Positions 47,101-49,547 of a stretch of DNA of 64,000 nucleotides are shown in pieces. This DNA comes from Euglena gracilis (lineage: Eukaryota > Euglenida > Euglenophyceae > Euglenales), in the NCBI GenBank assembly GCA_039621445.1, contig CP154955.1, forward strand, positions 60,543,564-60,607,563, read 5' to 3'. Both the position numbers and the translations under genes were made by a program. How positions within the stretch are numbered: position 1 is the stretch's first letter; each line of letters opens with the position of its first letter. The notes below the pieces were generated by a model. The model saw nothing but the letters and a program-made list of their open reading frames with translations. It searched no databases and was not told where the DNA came from.

Positions 47101-49547
47101 CACATGCATTTTTGACCACTCCACATAGTTGCAGCAGGGCATCACACACAGGAATTCTTTTCAAACCCCAGACAGGATGTCGTCAGCAGCCATGGCGGAT
47201 GTGCCAATTCTTTTTACTTTTTTTTTGACTGGGGGTGCTTTTGTCGCTTCTGGTGGCTCCAAAAGAGCCGGAGAAGGAGGAGAAGGAGAAGGAGAAGGAA
47301 AACCAGAGGCCGGCGCCAAAGCCCACCAAGAAGCCACGGGGTCAGGCTGGGACGGGCATTCCTGCATCTGAGAGTCAATGAGCCTCATACCCCCACCCCA
47401 TGGACGAGGGAGTGTTTCAAACAGCAGAAGATGACTCCATCGTTTGACGTGAAGCTGCCGGCATCGGGAATCAGAGACATTGGTGATGAGCCCACCCCAT
47501 TCCACAATTGGTTTGGTGGTTGAGTGGGGATGGACCCGCCAGTTCCAGCAGAAAACCCGATGAGCTGCATGTGCACAACTCTGTGGAAAATTGTACGGAG
47601 GGCCTCAGCCAATTTTCAGCATTCTTGGCGCCAAATTCCATCCTTGGCCTTTGTCCGGCTGAGTTCTTGTTTGACCCCTGGCATCCCTTTTAAGGCAAAT
47701 AAATTTCAAAATTGTTTCAGTTTTTTAAAGGCATTTTTTTGAGGTTTTTTAAAGGTTTTTATTTTCCAAAGGCAAGTCCAAGGGTCATGTGGGCATCTAA
47801 CAGGGTCCAAAGTTATAATAAAAAAAACGGCGGAAGCATCTTTTCCTGGAGTTGGCTTGTTTTTTCCCGAGATTTTGTGAATCATTTTTATTTTTATTTT
47901 TGCTCTTGCTAGTAAATTTTTTGCCAGTTTTTTTTTTTTAAAGGGTTTTAAAGGGTTTTTTTATGTATTAAAGGAATTTTGGAAAACATCTAAAGCTTTT
48001 TCAAGTTTTTTTTTAAGATGCTTTAGTATAATGCCTGTTTGTTTCCAGCACTGGCCCATCCGCAGCCTGCCCGGGACACCCCGGCCGCCAGCAACGTCGC
48101 CGCGACGACCACCTCCCCAACGGCTGCCCCCACCGTCCCCAGTGGCCACCCCAGCAGCGGGGGTCTCCGAGCCTCGTCCAACAAGGGCGCCGGGTGTGTG
48201 CTTCTCACGTGTGGTGTGGGAAGAAACGAAAGCAGGACTACTGCGATGTGCTTATCAAAGGAGTTACATTTTGTTGTGTTGGGATGCAAGTTCTCTTAGC
48301 TTGATTCTTTTTCATCCTCCCAGGATCCCTACAGCTCTTTGGGACTCAGGATGTTCGATTCCCGCCTTGGTCAACCTTCGGTGCCAGGGATTTCCAGTTT
48401 CCCAGAGTCCAAAGAGACCATTTGTTGTTCAATGTTTGTTCAATGCCCCCCTTGCTTTGTGTCACTGCCCACAGGGCTGTCTGGTTTTTCTTAAGTGAGT
48501 TCGTATTTTTTGAGTTTGTATTGCGTGCATTTTTTTCAGTTTATATTTTTACTCAGGCAGTATGGGAAGATTTTGATTTTGAAAACAAACATATGAGAAA
48601 ATTCAAATTTTCAGGTTGAAGATTATCCGGCAAACAGTCAACTCAAAACACCCAAAAAAATGGTCAAAAGGACTTCTGATTGTTTTTTTAAAAATATTTC
48701 ATTTTTTTTTAAAAAAGCCACAAAAATTGCCCAACGCATTTTTCTCCACCGTGCAAACATTCCCAACAGATGGTCGGCGGCAACAGATTTGTTGAACCCT
48801 CCACTCCCATCTGCCCACAGGCGGCCTGCCGGTCTCGTCGCCAAGGCCGCAAAGGCGCCCCCGGCCCTGCTGGACACGCCGCCGCGCCCGGCGACGCCGC
48901 CCAGCCCCGTGTCGCCCCCGGCCCGGCTCCGCAGCCCCGTGTCGAAGCGCGCCGCCTCCGTGGGTGTGCGCGGACGGCCGGGGAACGCCGGTTTTTCTTG
49001 GCCCGCTCTCTCTGTGTCCTGGTTGCCGTGGGGGATTGGTCATGCCGTTTGAAACCCTGGACGAGAGGCTGAATTTTTTGACGAGGCCGACCCCTACCCC
49101 GGGGGGGGGGGGCTTGCCTGTCCAGGCACTCCAGGGTACTCCGAGATCCCCCCCCTCCCTCTCCCGGGGTTGGCCTAATCCAGCCTGCTCTGGACGCCGA
49201 CATTTTCAATGTGTGTCTCGACTCCCCATTCCGATTTGAATGGGCAGGAAGACCTCTGAACGGGAATCCCGGAAACCCCACAGTGGGGAGGTGGTCCCCT
49301 CCCTTTGCTTTGCCCCTACAGCCCTGGGCTTCCCCCGAGTGTCTGGGCCGTTGGCCGGGTGGAGGGGGTGGCTGGGCAACGGTTGCCCCCTCCGCCGACC
49401 GCAGGGGCCCGCCAGCACAGCGGCCTCGGCCCGGCCCCCGCCGCCCCCCGGCCCCCGCCCGCCCCGCGGGACGGTGGGGGCCGCTCGCCCCGGACGTCCA
49501 AGGCCCCGGCGAAGCACCGCTCCCGCAGCGCCGGGGGCCCCGCCTAG
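10492..49547 (+). CDS. Large modular PDZ / EF-hand protein, three PDZ-EF repeats, at least 23 exons
   Basis: Exons read in order as PDZ1 (13720-22315), EF module A (24617-26785), a polar linker (28525-28665), PDZ2 (31822-32780), EF module B (33831-35322), a beta-rich stretch (37453-40060), PDZ3 (about 40061-40929), EF module C (41914-45387) and a Pro/Ala/Ser/Arg tail (48049-49547). Each PDZ has the carboxylate-loop LGF and a G-(D/K)-DEL turn. The EF modules share a lead helix (xDLxALVxD-type) before calcium-loop-like segments. Most joined exons have agreeing phases and canonical sites. No signal peptide or membrane helix is seen, so a cytosolic calcium-sensitive scaffold is inferred. I know no named family with this layout. 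An exon with an in-frame TGA at 41254-41298 could instead end the protein after PDZ3; module C then lacks any visible start methionine, which favours one gene. Confidence 0.7.
11366..11531 (+). CDS. Possible Gly/Arg-rich exon of PDZ-EF gene
   Basis: Lies between a good acceptor (cattttag) and a good donor (GTGAGCG). It is 70-75% GC. The phase needed by the PDZ1 exon selects the frame STAVPLDGLGNGRG... ending LPARWRR, a Gly/Arg-rich linker. The two other frames are also open, so the frame is chosen by phase only. A hAT-like element begins 25 bp downstream. Confidence 0.35.
11557..11790. mobile_element. hAT-like element with perfect 8-bp duplication
   Basis: Ends CAGGGCGGTACGGG (left) and, inverted, CAGGGCTGTACGGG (right). 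Flanks are CCCCTCCC at 11549-11556 and again at 11791-11798, identical at 8 of 8, although the C-rich context lowers the weight. The interior reads CCCTATGGGTGGTG, a C/G tract, GGGGCGCCGATTTTTAGGTC and AAATTTTCCTTCG. The same order recurs at 18394, 46360 and 52300, defining one family. Confidence 0.75.
11791..13719 (+). other. Intron before PDZ1
   Basis: Nothing coding is recognised. It holds an A/T-rich patch (12640-12730), a GC-rich GTGCGxGGTGTG and GCATGGTTTGCCGCACC run with partial dyads (12890-13130), a C-tract at 13385-13412, and TAAAATGGCC tandem copies (13625-13680) of about 11 bp. A family-G-type fragment (GATGGCCAATGGTCCAGGGTGCCAG) lies at about 12443-12467. Confidence 0.45.
13720..13828 (+). 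CDS. PDZ1, first part (carboxylate-binding loop)
   Basis: Acceptor catccacag, donor GTGTGC. Reads VQSAVHCCRPMTLSVPYLGF, then TVAPKKVNSRKVLEVK. PYLGF corresponds to the GLGF loop that binds the C-terminal carboxylate of ligands, and is matched by LWLGF in PDZ2 and PWLGF in PDZ3. The following VLEVK is strand B/C. The exon ends in phase 0, matching the next. Confidence 0.75.
13860..16190. repeat. GCGCAAT-palindrome repeat, 2.3-kb copy
   Basis: The left part (13860-14110) and right part (16020-16190) match the short copy at 3905-4430. The middle adds a long hairpin (14455-14815) and several palindromes of the type CATTGYGCAxxTGYGCAATG (about 15595, 15893, 15945, 15990, 16050 and 16103), spaced by 50-250 bp. 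A GAT trinucleotide run sits at about 15085-15105. No transposase reading frame is evident. Confidence 0.6.
14455..14815. repeat. Long inverted repeat (about 140-bp arms)
   Basis: The left arm GTAATGGAAGCCACTGAGCT, TATGG-AGTCCCTCTGATGTG, CTACGGTG, GGCCGATG-TGGGCTTGGTGA (about 14460-14600) is found inverted at about 14660-14812 with roughly 85% identity by eye, around a loop of about 60 nt. RNA from either strand would form a long hairpin. Confidence 0.8.
16190..17917 (+). other. Intron inside PDZ1, right part
   Basis: No exon found. It contains a CCGGCGCTTCGCGCTGG hairpin (about 16240), a C/G-tract segment (16340-16560), another hairpin CCGGCGCTTTGAGCC (about 17062), an inverted fragment of family G (CTTGGATCATCGCCCATCC at about 17260-17280), and a CA microsatellite with a CGCG end (17702-17756). 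Confidence 0.5.
17918..17974 (+). CDS. PDZ1, middle part
   Basis: Acceptor ctgcgacag. Reads SLDAAGPGASCGLQEGDEL, the alpha-A region and G-D-E-L turn of a PDZ domain. The equivalents are GVEDGDELLALTG in PDZ2 and GLREKDELVSMAG in PDZ3. It may extend eight bases to a GC donor (reading VA) instead of stopping at GTGGCC. The phase 0 start matches the previous exon. Confidence 0.75.
18394..18575. mobile_element. Partial copy of CAGGGCTG-ended hAT-like family
   Basis: Begins CAGGGCTGCAGAGGGATTCC and follows the order seen at 11557 and 52300: CCCAATGGGG, a ACCACCCCCCACCTGGTGG tract, CAGGTCAAATTTTACCTTC, then the hairpin CAGCGCCTTTGGTGCTG and GGAATTTTCCCC. The right end falls in a palindrome CCCATACAGGGCTGTATGGG, so the true end and any duplication cannot be set. 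Confidence 0.5.
18724..18795 (+). CDS. PDZ1, helix B part
   Basis: Reads TRTPSMGNFKKAYKAQAVPF then HSVQ before the donor GTGTGT. The pattern (V/T)RT-x-x-(M)G-(N/D)F-x-x-A-Y is helix B of PDZ domains, with the ligand-contacting position just after it. The acceptor is uncertain (AG at 18722-18723 used), and about five residues expected between DEL and RTP are unassigned, so the exon may start further left. Confidence 0.65.
19684..22177. mobile_element. 2.5-kb element with CAGGCATTATT ends and TTTTTTAAGG subterminal repeats
   Basis: The left end CAGGCATTATTTTTTTTAAG and, inverted, the right end CAGGCATTATTATTTTTTAA match closely. Both ends carry arrays of the decamer TTTTTTAAGG (19725-19810; 22020-22160). 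Flanks are TGTGTGTG on both sides, but these lie in GT microsatellites. It holds a tandem TATGGGTTCCTGCATGCCATG repeat (about 20000-20110), an inverted family-G piece (20165-20240), A/T-rich coding-free sequence, and a decayed minus-strand coding relic (21170-21770). Confidence 0.65.
21170..21770 (-). pseudogene. Decayed coding relic inside mobile element, copy 1
   Basis: Minus-strand frames read NPDLGQFTTLEQFPTLATAF followed by QAAKQCVLQL, then in another frame QQLEERLSRLDQKPCHCGEI, and in a third IEDLQQQWQNDTVDIRTAIA (coiled-coil-like). The first two recur at 46138-46347 and 45720-45812, so it is a repeated coding sequence broken by frameshifts. Its position inside a transposon-like unit suggests a former element protein. 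No domain recognised. Confidence 0.5.
22251..22315 (+). CDS. PDZ1, last strand
   Basis: Acceptor gcgcatcag. Reads VQVQRSDPTTGTSVKKSFQM then TR. VQVQR fits the last beta strand of PDZ1 directly after HSVQ. A GC donor (CAG then GC at 22316) leaves phase 2, which fits the next exon; no GT donor gives an open join. Function by position only. Confidence 0.6.
22481..22846. mobile_element. hAT-like element with 17-bp ends and 8-bp duplication
   Basis: The ends CAGGCATTTGCTTAAGG are perfect inverted repeats. Flanks GTGGCAAC (22473-22480) and GTGGCAAT (22847-22854) match at 7 of 8. Inside each end is a run of 13-15 G or C, then repeated GGCTAG(C)TAGT/CTAGCTAGTCC motifs. The middle has a hairpin CCAGCGCTTTGTGCCG and an A/T-rich palindrome around GGCCAAAAATGCCCGTTTTTGGCC. 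No transposase. Confidence 0.85.
23105..24269. mobile_element. Family-G repeat (CAGGGCGGTCC ends) carrying a nested element
   Basis: Begins CAGGGCGGTCCTTCAGGGAC and ends TTTGCTTAAGGGCCGCTCTG, an inverted pair. The left half reads GGGATGGCCAACGGCCG, TCTGGGGGTCGAACGGG and GGCGGATGGGCGATGGTCCA, the same series as at 36730, 38250 and 45060. The flanks GACAAAGC and CCCAAAGC are only a weak duplication. It is split by the insertion at 23281-24129. Confidence 0.6.
23281..24129. mobile_element. 849-bp hAT-like element nested in family-G repeat
   Basis: Ends CAGGGTTTCCCACAGATTCG and, inverted, CAGGGTTTCCCACAAATTCG. TGGTCCA flanks it directly on both sides (23274-23280; 24130-24136). Other family-G copies read GATGGTCCAAGGATGCCAG without interruption, giving the empty site. 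Arrays of AATCACGAA/AATCACAAA follow each end. A plus-strand open frame from 23419 (MSSPENDASIKEQSSSKGKQ) could be an N-terminal remnant of an element protein, unproven. Confidence 0.85.
24617..24767 (+). CDS. EF module A, lead helix
   Basis: Acceptor ccccaacag, donor GTAGGA. The frame reads ...GRLSATIGQQRQEPVDV, then LPALTTAQDVLAVLDSPVLL and QK. AQDVLAVLDSPVLLQ aligns with AEDLQALVGDAAALRR in module B and AEAQALVEDKARL in module C, so it is the shared helix that opens each EF module. The first 20 codons are less certain, as a second acceptor (gggcagcag) lies inside. Confidence 0.7.
24768..26112 (+). other. Intron in EF module A
   Basis: No exon is seen. Holds GTGTGGCAAATG and GCAAATG-type repeats (24800-24900), a CAATGAACAC/CAATAAACATC segment related to the element at 3391 (24935-25095), the left end of a family-G copy (CAGGGCGGTCC at about 25381 with GGGACTCAAACGGGTCGAAAA to 25490), and CGACCACCC(CC)GGTCGG tandem motifs (25505-25760). 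Confidence 0.5.
26113..26195 (+). CDS. EF module A, first calcium loop
   Basis: Acceptor ggtcccgcag, donor GTGTGT, phases agree with both neighbours. Reads VKRALFQAVDTTESGLVSRK followed by ECLDGIP. DTTESGLVSRKE fits a 12-residue EF loop: D at 1, T at 3, S at 5, G at 6, V at 8, S at 9 and E at 12. The entering helix is VKRALFQAV. Confidence 0.8.
26662..26785 (+). CDS. EF module A, second calcium loop
   Basis: Acceptor gccccgtcag, donor GTGTGG. Reads QCDPFGTFTSQELIRHYNAC then DPEKSGFLFEEEFEVLAERL and LR. DPEKSGFLFEEE is a clear EF loop with D1, E3, S5, G6, L8 and E12, flanked by helices. With the previous exon it forms a paired EF-hand unit. Confidence 0.85.
27072..27514. mobile_element. TAACCCCCCCAAATAG...TTAGGGGGGGTTA element
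   Basis: Starts GTAACCCCCCCAAATAGTAT and ends CACTATTAGGGGGGGGTTA. Inside, the phrases GCAGC(A/T)CTATTGGAC, CC(T)CCGGCGGCGGGGGGTGC and CTATTTGGACCC occur twice, with a second nested GTAACCCCCCCAAATAACC start at about 27340. Related copies are at 32305-32521 and 55529-55661. Confidence 0.6.
27528..28506. repeat. CA/CGCA microsatellite cluster, about 1 kb, with a 188-bp duplication
   Basis: Almost entirely (CA)n with CGCA, CACG and CCCA variants. A unique segment (GGTGCGAGAGAAAGTCCCTC, CAGACAGCGTGAGAGACTCA, ATGCTGCACACATGCGCACG) occurs at 27591-27733 and again at 27779-27921, an exact 188-bp step. All six frames stay open here (His/Thr or Cys/Val polymers); these are not genes. Confidence 0.95.
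28525..28665 (+). CDS. Polar linker exon between EF module A and PDZ2
   Basis: Starts after the AG of cacggggag, directly beside the CA microsatellite, and ends at donor GTGGGT. Phase 0 at both ends fits the neighbours. Reads LEHITGGADGGRQDSTYSAA, then PASRKSSALALRRQPSRDWG. The Ser/Arg clusters (RKSS, RRQPS) resemble kinase sites; this is inference. No fold recognised. Confidence 0.6.
28666..31821 (+). other. Intron before PDZ2
   Basis: No exon is seen. Contents: GCCTCCGxGGAGGC repeats (28970-29060; 29590-29635; 30490-30555) bounding TTTGCATTTTTTTGCA arrays (29075-29300; 29480-29550); CATGTCCGCC/TTTGCCATTT repeats (29850-30020); a G-only tract (30030-30112) with quadruplex potential; and the hAT-like element at 30957-31240. 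Confidence 0.55.
30957..31240. mobile_element. hAT-like element, copy 1 of GGCGCCGCAGGCGCC family
   Basis: Left end CAGGGATTTTTTTAAG, right end inverted CAGGGGTTTCTTTAAG. Flanks GTATACAT and GTATATCA agree at the first five positions. G run, GGGTGGGTGGGTCCGGCCGA, C run, GGGATATACTTTTC, hairpin GCGCCGCAGGCGCC, GCGATTTTTCGGCCATTTTT. The same order is found at 41559-41836. Confidence 0.8.
31822..31955 (+). CDS. PDZ2, first part
   Basis: Acceptor ctgttcacag, donor GTGAGT (phase 2). Reads PSLWLGFSAVKARARPALYV, SHVVEGSAAHRLGVEDGDEL, LALTG. This is the most typical PDZ sequence in the window: LGF loop, strand B, VxxGSAAxxxG(V), and GDELLALTG. Joins the next exon in phase. Confidence 0.9.
32305..32521. 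mobile_element. CCCCTAATAGAAGC...GCTTCTATTGGGGGG element in PDZ2 intron
   Basis: Inverted ends: CCCCCTAATAGAAGC near 32317 and CTTCTATTGGGGGGGGTTAC at about 32502-32521. Inside it has CCTCCGGCGGCGGGGGGTGC and CTTCTATTTGGACC, twice each in variant form. Same family as 27072-27514 and 55529-55661. No clear flanking duplication. Confidence 0.6.
32690..32780 (+). CDS. PDZ2, helix B part
   Basis: Acceptor tttgttacag, donor GTGTTC. Reads ADSQTVAKIDTLQVYYEAFE, EFVETGAGLK. IDTLQVYYEAFEEF is helix B of PDZ2 and parallels PSMGNFKKAY in PDZ1 and PDVEAFRRVL in PDZ3. Phase 2/0 agree with neighbours. Confidence 0.85.
32927..33002 (+). CDS. Possible last-strand exon of PDZ2
   Basis: After the acceptor ggctccacag, phase 0, the frame reads GQSNIGFFPESETFTVAKMP then GSAELT. 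ETFTVAKMPGSAEL resembles the last two strands of a PDZ domain, which the previous exon lacks. The donor is unclear because a C run follows (33001-33014). Confidence 0.4.
33831..33952 (+). CDS. EF module B, lead helix
   Basis: Acceptor ctgccgtcag, donor GTGTGC. Reads VLDLMVGPQPSPRTTPAVVR then GAEDLQALVGDAAALRRACG. The AEDLQALVGDAAAL segment is the lead helix shared with modules A and C. Upstream lies a GGGTTGGGTTGG and GT/GGGT microsatellite (33695-33815). Confidence 0.75.
34532..34684 (+). CDS. EF module B, helices and degenerate calcium loop
   Basis: Acceptor ggggttcag, donor GTGTGC, 51 whole codons. Reads VDRLRCGVASPTDLSAGLRR, WLPADCMALLSEDVLVAAWG, RYDDQADGYLP. DDQADGYL matches EF loop positions 1-8, and the last loop positions come from the next exon. 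The first loop position pair of this module (GVASPTDLS) has lost its calcium ligands. Confidence 0.8.
35236..35322 (+). CDS. EF module B, exiting helix
   Basis: Acceptor caacgctgcag, donor GTGCCC, 29 whole codons. Reads VDRVEAVLDALLRLLVQYTA, TLNTQQPCE. Joined to ...DDQADGYLP it completes an EF-hand in which position 12 is arginine instead of glutamate or aspartate, so calcium binding is doubtful. VLDALLRLLVQY is the exiting helix. Confidence 0.75.
35614..36070 (+). repeat. Family-H repeat, direct copy
   Basis: Runs from CTCGAAACTGAAGGGCCCCG to TCCTCAGGAGAGGCTTGGGG. The reverse complement of the whole 450-bp block is at 37765-38220, with the same marker phrases (TTGGAAACCGGACCGAAATT, GAGCATGCATGGCAGGTCAT, GACAAGAATTCGAATTCCTC). 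The opposite strand of this copy shares GRNRAKA and NDLPCMLFRS reading with the other copy, so it may once have been coding. Confidence 0.75.
36493..36594. repeat. 102-bp near-perfect palindrome with GAAG loop
   Basis: Arms of about 49 bp: GTTCATCGGTCGTGA, CCCGGCGTCCAGACGCC and TTCTGTCC on the left, inverted on the right with three differences and one indel by eye. The loop is GAAG at 36543-36546. The motif CGCCGGTT also occurs at about 36434 and 36468. It would extrude as a cruciform or fold as RNA. Confidence 0.9.
36730..36985. repeat. Family-G repeat copy
   Basis: Carries GAGGACCGCCCTTTAGGGAC, GATGGCCAACGGCCGGTCTG-type sequence, GGGGCTCGAACGGGGTCGAA and AAAACACATTTTTGGGCGAT in family order, then a C run and TTCTGGGACAGGAATTG with GACCGCCCTTGGGG. 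It lacks crisp ends. The GGGGCTCGAACGGGG box resembles a polymerase III B box, but the A box is not evident. Confidence 0.5.
37453..37531 (+). CDS. Exon opening the beta-rich stretch
   Basis: Acceptor ctccctcatag, donor GTGTGC, phases 0 and 1 fit neighbours. Reads VSTSKYRVPVDTHAVYEQWR then ELGWLSG. No fold recognised. It directly precedes a pentanucleotide GTGCT microsatellite, so the donor lies at the start of the repeat. Confidence 0.6.
37545..37606. repeat. (GTGCT)n pentanucleotide microsatellite
   Basis: About twelve exact copies of GTGCT beginning 14 bp after a splice donor. Confidence 0.95.
37765..38220 (-). repeat. Family-H repeat, inverted copy
   Basis: Reverse complement of 35614-36070 with roughly 80% identity by eye; the pair is separated by 1.7 kb. 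It includes a hairpin CAGCACACAGCGCTG (about 37982-37996). Together the two copies would give a 450-bp stem in intron RNA. Confidence 0.75.
38250..38460. repeat. Family-G repeat copy
   Basis: Reads CCGGTCTGGGCGTCGAACGG, GGTCGAAAATC, TTGGTGCTTCGGGTGGATAG, GCGATGGTCCAAGAATGCCA, TTTTCATTGAATGTGCTGGG. The GATGGTCCAAGAATG phrase is the uninterrupted form of the target used by the insertion at 23281. Confidence 0.55.
38465..38690. repeat. C-tract AAATAACACC repeat, copy 2
   Basis: Same core as 2060-2255 (GGGGGCCGATTTCGAGCGCC, TTTGGTTTTCCATGTA, CAGTTCGGGTGCCCAAATAA). It ends in CACACCGGGGGGGGG then TGTTATTTGGGG, the inverse of the C-tract unit, so the complete element has inverted ends. Confidence 0.7.
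38813..38914 (+). CDS. Beta-rich stretch, exon 2
   Basis: Acceptor catgccgcag, donor GTCTGA, phases agree. Reads TFSEAKSSQWTKVSCENHHH, LLVSVDRPIHVRSG. The alternating pattern LLVSVDRPIHV suggests beta strands. No family recognised. Confidence 0.7.
39501..39588 (+). CDS. Beta-rich stretch, exon 3
   Basis: Acceptor ggcaatgcag, donor GTTTCC, phases 1 and 2 agree. Reads DQQWTLSPGDEIRIPATSTY, AVMSPYDC(R). It continues the beta-rich stretch; LSPGDEIRIPATSTYAVM looks like paired strands with a turn at PGD. No match known to me. Confidence 0.75.
39804..39879. repeat. (GTT)n trinucleotide microsatellite
   Basis: About 23 copies of GTT, read as polyglutamine on the opposite strand. It lies in an intron of the PDZ-EF gene. 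Confidence 0.95.
39981..40096 (+). CDS. End of beta-rich stretch and start of PDZ3
   Basis: Acceptor gtggtttcag, donor GTATTG, phases 2 and 1 agree. Reads RYMFGIQARVHPPIPVSFLV, EAWGQPIPSQGLLLPWLGF. The final PWLGF is the PDZ3 carboxylate loop, so the exon spans the domain border. HPPIPVSFLVEAWG completes the beta-rich stretch. Confidence 0.8.
40104..40345. repeat. GT / GAGT / GTGC microsatellite cluster
   Basis: (GT)15 at 40104-40133, (GAGT)5 at about 40164-40187, then GTAT, GTGC and GCGT variants. It fills most of the intron inside PDZ3. Confidence 0.9.
40370..40474 (+). CDS. PDZ3, middle part
   Basis: Acceptor gtgctgcag, donor GTGTGT, phases 1 and 1 agree. Reads ERQRFRATLQLKDVLPFGPA, GRQGLREKDELVSMAG. 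This has strand C, the PFGPAGRxGL turn and the DELVSMAG core, parallel to DELLALTG in PDZ2. Confidence 0.85.
40805..40929 (+). CDS. PDZ3, helix B and last strands
   Basis: Acceptor cggccag, donor GTCTGC, phases agree. Reads GLPVPDVEAFRRVLRLHVAI, GRTVAIQVRRKAPEGPERLV, VT. DVEAFRRVLRLHVAIG is helix B, and TVAIQVRR plus RLVVT are the closing strands. It completes PDZ3. Confidence 0.85.
41254..41298 (+). CDS. Possible alternative terminal exon after PDZ3
   Basis: Acceptor cacttcgcag, phase 0 from PDZ3. Reads VDVKAELKEKQPLS then TGA at 41296-41298. It could end a shorter isoform or a separate gene. A GC donor after VDVK (AAG then GC at 41266) or skipping of this exon (phase 0 to an acceptor ending 41951) would carry the frame into EF module C. 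Confidence 0.55.
   Translation: MDVKAELKEKQPLS
41559..41836. mobile_element. hAT-like element, copy 2, with perfect 8-bp duplication
   Basis: Left end CAGGGGTTTTTTTTTAG, right end inverted CAGGGGTTTTTTTATAAG. GGTGGGAA flanks both sides (41551-41558; 41837-41844), 8 of 8. The interior matches 30957-31240 in order, with the hairpin GGCGCCGCACAGGCGCC. It lies between the alternative stop exon and EF module C. Confidence 0.9.
41914..42033 (+). CDS. EF module C, lead helix
   Basis: Acceptor cgacccag, donor GTGCGC. Reads ...PPPPGPLPVCVADLAEAQAL then VEDKARL. AEAQALVEDKARL aligns with the lead helices of modules A and B. An alternative acceptor at 41950-41951 (cgcag) gives a shorter exon in phase 0. 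There is no in-frame methionine, so it is not a first exon. Confidence 0.7.
42034..43842 (+). other. Intron in EF module C
   Basis: Mostly T-rich with TTTTTxGTCATTTTxGG repeats (43430-43500), a C-tract AATA segment (42890-43010) of the TAACCCCCC type, and nothing coding that I can support. It contains TTTCTGACCxGG and GGGGATCTCGGAGG motifs near 42660-42700 without known copies. Confidence 0.4.
43843..43973 (+). CDS. EF module C, first calcium loop
   Basis: Acceptor gggtctcag, donor GTGTGC, phases 1 and 0 agree. Reads GRIARTLFSQADCDDSQAIS, RSEFLAFLARWLAPPLLAAV, DTRE. DCDDSQAISRSE has EF ligands D1, D3, S5, S9 and E12, with glutamine in place of the usual glycine at 6. It aligns with VKRALFQAVDTTESG of module A. 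Confidence 0.85.
44035..44112. repeat. (GT)n microsatellite
   Basis: About 37 GT units, starting some 60 bp after a splice donor of EF module C. Confidence 0.95.
44907..45225. mobile_element. Family-G repeat, near-complete copy
   Basis: Starts CAGGGCGGTCCACAAGGGAC and ends GGGACAGGGATTTTTTTTTG, TTTAAGGACCGCC, inverted ends of the family. The middle has GGGCTTGAACCGG and GGGTGGATGGCCGATGGTCC, AAGGATGCCAGAAACTTTTT, again an uninterrupted target site. The acceptor of the next exon lies 17 bp beyond. Confidence 0.65.
45243..45387 (+). CDS. EF module C, second loop and basic repeat
   Basis: Acceptor gtcccacccag. Reads LVKAFGRADKERTNFLLAAD, FPLALHNVLP, then APRLCRRPGRLCRRPGRS. DKERTNFLLAAD fits an EF loop (D1, E3, T5, N6, L8, D12). 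A 21-bp unit encoding RLCRRPG is tandemly duplicated. The donor GTGGCC at 45388 leaves phase 1, which fits the next exon; a GTGACC donor at 45410 is the alternative. Confidence 0.7.
45463..45714. mobile_element. hAT-like element with CAGGCTGTTTTTT ends
   Basis: Left CAGGCTGTTTTTTTTT, right inverted CAGGCTGTTTTTTTTT. Flanks GTTCGGGC (45455-45462) and GCTCGGGC (45715-45722), 7 of 8. It has the usual G-run/C-run layout, a GCCTGCCTGGGCAGGCAC dyad, and a perfect hairpin CCCCGGCGCCGAAGGCGCCGGGG (about 45600). A shorter relative is at 49063-49187. Confidence 0.9.
45720..46347 (-). pseudogene. Decayed coding relic, copy 2, interrupted by a fold-back element
   Basis: Minus-strand frames read NPDLGAFATLDQFSTLATAF, QEAQQRILQLG (46138-46347) and QQLEERLSG (45770-45812). 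Both parts exist side by side in the copy at 21170-21770. The insertion at 45834-46104 separates them here. Frameshifts and stops make it non-functional. The protein family is not recognised. Confidence 0.55.
45834..46104. mobile_element. Fold-back element with GGCAGCTxTTGTTTAT ends and TTAGGG-like arms
   Basis: Ends GGCAGCTGTTGTTTATG and, inverted, GGCAGCTATTGTTTATA, each followed by a C/G-run block. The interior is a long imperfect palindrome: GTTGATGGAGTAGGGTTAGG, GCCTAACTTTGGGCCTAACT against its inverse at 45985-46035. It is inserted in the coding relic, the uninterrupted form of which is at about 21570-21600. Confidence 0.75.
46360..46570. mobile_element. CAGGGCTG-ended hAT-like element
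   Basis: Left CAGGGCTGTTTAGGAATCCC, right inverted CAGGGCTGCAGAAGAAGG. Flanks AGGAGCCG and AGGATCCT agree at 6 of 8. The interior order CCTTATGGGTGGTGG, G/C tract, AGGGCCAATTTTCAAGTC, AATTTTTATTTCG parallels 11557 and 52300. Confidence 0.7.
46571..48048 (+). other. Intron before the Pro-rich tail
   Basis: Contains an ATTAATTA-type A/T tract (46925-47090), GAGAAGGAG repeats (47270-47300), and TTTTTTAAAGG decamer-like repeats (47725-48015) ending in GATGCTTTAGTATAATGCCTG (48035), which resembles the right end of the element at 19684-22177. Its left partner was not found. No exon is supported. Confidence 0.45.
48049..48193 (+). CDS. Ala/Pro/Thr/Ser-rich tail, exon 1
   Basis: Acceptor gtttccag, donor GTGTGT. 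The frame with G/C in nearly all third positions reads LAHPQPARDTPAASNVAATT, TSPTAAPTVPSGHPSSGG, LRASSNKGAG, and its phases fit both neighbours. It is low-complexity and probably disordered. Confidence 0.6.
48821..48963 (+). CDS. Pro/Ala-rich tail, exon 2
   Basis: Acceptor ctgcccacag, donor GTGTGC. Reads RPAGLVAKAAKAPPALLDTP, PRPATPPSPVSPPARLRSPV, SKRAASVG. TPP, SPP and SPV sites next to basic residues suggest proline-directed kinase targets (inference). Phases agree with both neighbours. Confidence 0.7.
49063..49187. mobile_element. Short hAT-like element related to 45463-45714
   Basis: Left end AGGCTGAATTTTTTG preceded by two extra bases, right inverted CAGGCTGGATTAGGC. Flanks CCCTGGAC (49055-49062) and CTCTGGAC (49188-49195) match at 7 of 8. 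The core GCCTGTCCAGGCACTCCA parallels GCCTGGGCAGGCACTCCA at about 45510. At 125 bp it is the smallest copy. Confidence 0.65.
49405..49547 (+). CDS. Last exon, Pro/Arg/Ser-rich C terminus
   Basis: Acceptor gccgaccgcag, phase from the previous exon agrees. Reads GARQHSGLGPAPAAPRPPPA, PRDGGGRSPRTSKAPAKHRS, RSAGGPA, then TAG at 49545-49547. Nearly every third position is G or C. The basic SPRTSKAPAKHRSRS end could bind RNA, membranes or 14-3-3-type partners; that is speculation. Confidence 0.75.
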
